Source of the DNA: Eubacteriales bacterium
Lineage (GTDB): Bacteria > Bacillota > Clostridia > Oscillospirales > CAG-382
Assembly (NCBI GenBank): GCA_028702135.1
Contig: JAQVPJ010000021.1
Span: forward strand, 1 to 36,959
Length of the DNA: 36,959 bases
Direction of reading: 5' to 3'
Made by a program: the position numbers and the translations under genes
Part shown: positions 34,803-36,959 of the stretch, one piece after another
Position numbering within the stretch: position 1 is the stretch's first letter
How the letters are laid out: each line of letters opens with the position of its first letter
The notes under the pieces: model-generated
What the model was told of the DNA's origin: nothing
Database searches by the model: none
Seen by the model: the letters and a program-made list of their open reading frames with translations, nothing else

Positions 34803-35324
34803 ATGAAGACGAAATTTATCACAAAAAAGTTCACAATGACCGATGACGTGAAAGCAAGATTTCAAAAAAAGCTGAAAAAGCTCGACAAGTTTTTTCCTTC
34901 GGACACGGAAGCTTCTATTACCTTGTCAAGTCAGAAGATCGGAGAAAGGGTTGAAATAACGATTTACAGAAACGGTGCGATTTTCAGAGCGGAAGAATAT
35001 GACAAGGATTATGAATGCGCACTTGACAGAGCGGTTGCGATTATTGAACGTCAGATCAGAAAGAACCGCACAAGACTTGAAAAAAGTATACATTTTCAAA
35101 AAGGTACCTTCACTCAGGAGGAAAGTGCCGAAGCTGAGGAAGATTTCAAAATCAGCAAGGTCAAAAAGTTTCATATATTACCAATGACCGTTGAGGAAGC
35201 CATTTTACAGATGAACCTATTGTCGCATTCCTTTTTCCTTTTCCGTAATGCCGAGAGCGGAGAGTTGAATCTGGTTTATAAGAGAAATGAGAAAGATTAC
35301 GGTATCATTGAACCTACCGAGTAA
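34803..35324 (+). CDS. hpf: Long-form ribosome hibernation promoting factor
   Basis: 173 residues. The N-terminal S30AE domain (about 1-100; KKFTMTDDVKARFQKKLKKL) binds the decoding region. After a charged linker, the C-terminal dimerisation domain (about 117-173; KFHILPMTVEEAILQMNLLS and FFLFRNAESGELNLVY) marks the long form that pairs 70S into 100S ribosomes. AAGGAG lies 7 bases before ATG 34803. The frame is open back to 34725, but that part is the promoter. A terminator follows at once, so it is a single-gene unit. Confidence 0.96.
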   Translation: MKTKFITKKFTMTDDVKARFQKKLKKLDKFFPSDTEASITLSSQKIGERVEITIYRNGAIFRAEEYDKDYECALDRAVAIIERQIRKNRTRLEKSIHFQKGTFTQEESAEAEEDFKISKVKKFHILPMTVEEAILQMNLLSHSFFLFRNAESGELNLVYKRNEKDYGIIEPTE

Positions 35325-35352
35325 ATATACTTATAAATAGCATAATCAAAAT

Positions 35353-35374
35353 GCGGCTATTACAGCCGCTTTTT
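35353..35374 (+). terminator. Rho-independent terminator after hpf
   Basis: GCGGCT (35353-35358) pairs with AGCCGC (35364-35369) around ATTAC, followed by five T. Confidence 0.85.
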
Positions 35375-35456
35375 GATACATAATTTTTTTCATACGTGAT
35401 ATATCATAACTTAAGAAACACATAGGAATAAAAAATGAAAGGTAAACAGTTATTAT

Positions 35457-36596
35457 ATGGAATTCGTGGCAACCTGTCTGTTCGGTTTGGAACGCCTTGT
35501 CGGCGAGAATATTGATGCGCTTGGCTATAAACGGATTGAAACTATAGACGGCAGGGTGATTTTCAGTGCGCCGGACGACAAAACTGCCGAATGTATTGCC
35601 CGTTGCAACATAAACTTCAGATACGCAGAGAGGCTCTATATAAAGCTCGGCAGCTTTGATGCTCTGAGCTTCGAGGAGCTTTTTCAGGGTACAAAATCGC
35701 TCCCATGGGAGAAATTTATTGGTATAAAGGATGCTTTTCCCGTCAAGGGGCATTCGATTAAATCAAAACTTTTCTCAGTTCCCGACTGTCAGAAAATAAT
35801 TAAAAAAGCTGTGGTCGACAGACTTTCCGAGCTTTACAATGTCAAACAGTTTTCCGAATACGGTATAAAATACCAGATAGAATTTTTTATTTTAAACGAC
35901 AAGGTTACTTTAATGATAGATACAAGCGGCGAAAGCCTGCATAAACGCGGTTATCGTAAACAGGGTAACCTTGCGCCTCTTAGAGAGACACTCGCTGCTG
36001 GCATGGTGAATCTTTCGCGTCCGAGGGAAGGGGTTATACTCGTTGACCCCATGTGTGGCTCCGGTACTATCTGCATAGAAGCTGCGCTTCTTATTACAAA
36101 TACCGCTCCGGGTATCAACCGTTCGTTTGTGTCCGAGGATTTTCCGTTTGTTCCACGTACTGTATGGGAGTCGGTGCGCCAGAAAGCGAGAGAAGCGGTT
36201 GTCCCTGCCTATACAAAAATATTCGGTTTTGATATTGACCGTTCAAGTGTCGAATTGGCAAGGAAAAACGCTTCCGAGGCAGGTATGTCTTCATATATCA
36301 CCTTCGGTGTAAGTGATATAAAGGATTTCTATTCGCCTGTCAGGGAAGCGAGAGGCACAATAGTGACAAATCCTCCTTACGGTGAGAGGATGGGGGATAT
36401 ACAGAGTGCGAGAGAGCTTTTGGAAATTATGGGAAAGGTTTTTTCAGAAAGAGTACCAAACTGGCAGTTATACATTATTAGCTCCGATGACGAGCTTGAA
36501 CATTATTACGGCAGAAGAAGCGACAAGGTCAGAAAGCTATATAACGGAATGATAAAATGCGGTTTTTTTCAGTTCTACAAAAACAAAAAAAATTAA
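35457..36596 (+). CDS. THUMP-domain rRNA (guanine-N2) methyltransferase, RlmL/YpsC-type
   Basis: 379 residues. A ferredoxin-like and THUMP RNA-binding part (about 1-160; IKYQIEFFILNDKVTLMIDTSG with HKRGYRKQGN) precedes a SAM-dependent methyltransferase domain. The SAM motif is VDPMCGSGTICIEAAL (about 194-209), and the catalytic TNPPYGERMG is at about 303-312. The pattern matches Bacillus YpsC and the N-terminal half of E. coli RlmL, which makes m2G2445 in 23S rRNA; the target here is inferred. AAAGG lies 14 bases before the ATG, a weak spacing. It is alone between the hpf terminator and the groES promoter. Confidence 0.92.
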   Translation: MEFVATCLFGLERLVGENIDALGYKRIETIDGRVIFSAPDDKTAECIARCNINFRYAERLYIKLGSFDALSFEELFQGTKSLPWEKFIGIKDAFPVKGHSIKSKLFSVPDCQKIIKKAVVDRLSELYNVKQFSEYGIKYQIEFFILNDKVTLMIDTSGESLHKRGYRKQGNLAPLRETLAAGMVNLSRPREGVILVDPMCGSGTICIEAALLITNTAPGINRSFVSEDFPFVPRTVWESVRQKAREAVVPAYTKIFGFDIDRSSVELARKNASEAGMSSYITFGVSDIKDFYSPVREARGTIVTNPPYGERMGDIQSARELLEIMGKVFSERVPNWQLYIISSDDELEHYYGRRSDKVRKLYNGMIKCGFFQFYKNKKN

Positions 36597-36611
36597 AAAT
36601 TAGTTGTATGT

Positions 36612-36640
36612 TTGTTTAATAATTTAAAGTAAACTATAAA
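36612..36640 (+). promoter_or_regulatory. Candidate promoter for groES
   Basis: TTGTTT (36612-36617), 17-base spacer, TATAAA (36635-36640), then AAGGAGG 8 bases before the groES ATG. No CIRCE inverted repeat is seen between 36597 and 36676. Confidence 0.5.
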
Positions 36641-36646
36641 AGTTAA

Positions 36647-36959
<313 letters not shown>

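Overview
The window is ordinary chromosomal sequence from an anaerobic, spore-forming Firmicute of class Clostridia, most likely close to the Ruminococcaceae/Oscillospiraceae. The evidence is gene content and order: plsX-rnc-radical SAM-smc-ftsY, cdaA-cdaR, recJ-rel-dtd-hemZ, and spoVB-mazG-HU-rqcP-yabP-yabQ-divIC-yabR. AT-rich spacers, AGGAGG-type ribosome sites and frequent TTG/GTG starts fit this. I see no rRNA, tRNA, CRISPR array, transposase, integrase or prophage gene.

Layout. 1-4835 is on the minus strand: a CotH-type lipoprotein cut by the window edge, a Cof-type HAD phosphatase, a MazF/EndoA-type endoribonuclease with no adjacent antitoxin, an unrecognised membrane protein and an RNHCP zinc-ribbon protein. 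From 4995 to the end every gene is on the plus strand. 4995-6897 is yqhQ-prmC. 6980-9033 is a TrmH-family rRNA methyltransferase and dprA. 9165-19366 is a tight run of topA, plsX, rnc, a radical SAM gene, smc, ftsY and rdgB. 19431-28057 carries cdaA-cdaR (c-di-AMP), recJ, rel ((p)ppGpp), dtd and hemZ. 28094-33832 holds a short uridine-kinase-like gene, spoVB, mazG, HU, rqcP, yabP, yabQ, divIC and an S1-domain gene. 33883-36959 has a fumarate hydratase alpha subunit without its beta partner, long-form hpf, a THUMP-domain rRNA methyltransferase and groES, which lacks only its stop codon.

How the genes fit together. Most serve core information processing: DNA topology and segregation, recombination, rRNA processing and modification, ribosome hibernation and rescue, SRP targeting, and nucleotide and aminoacyl-tRNA quality control. 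Two nucleotide second-messenger synthases (c-di-AMP and (p)ppGpp) lie within 5 kb of each other. Sporulation genes (cotH, spoVB, yabP, yabQ) imply a sporulating ancestry.

I did not find a clear new multigene system. The points most worth a second look are regulatory and structural: completely overlapping divergent promoters at 4881-4930; a promoter whose -35 contains the prmC stop codon and whose -10 lies in a terminator stem (6894-6952); a similar stop-embedded -35 before cdaA; a charged insertion of about 36 residues in the SMC head; a solitary fumarate hydratase alpha subunit; and unusual residues in Dtd. Positions of family motifs were read by eye from translations; no database search was run.
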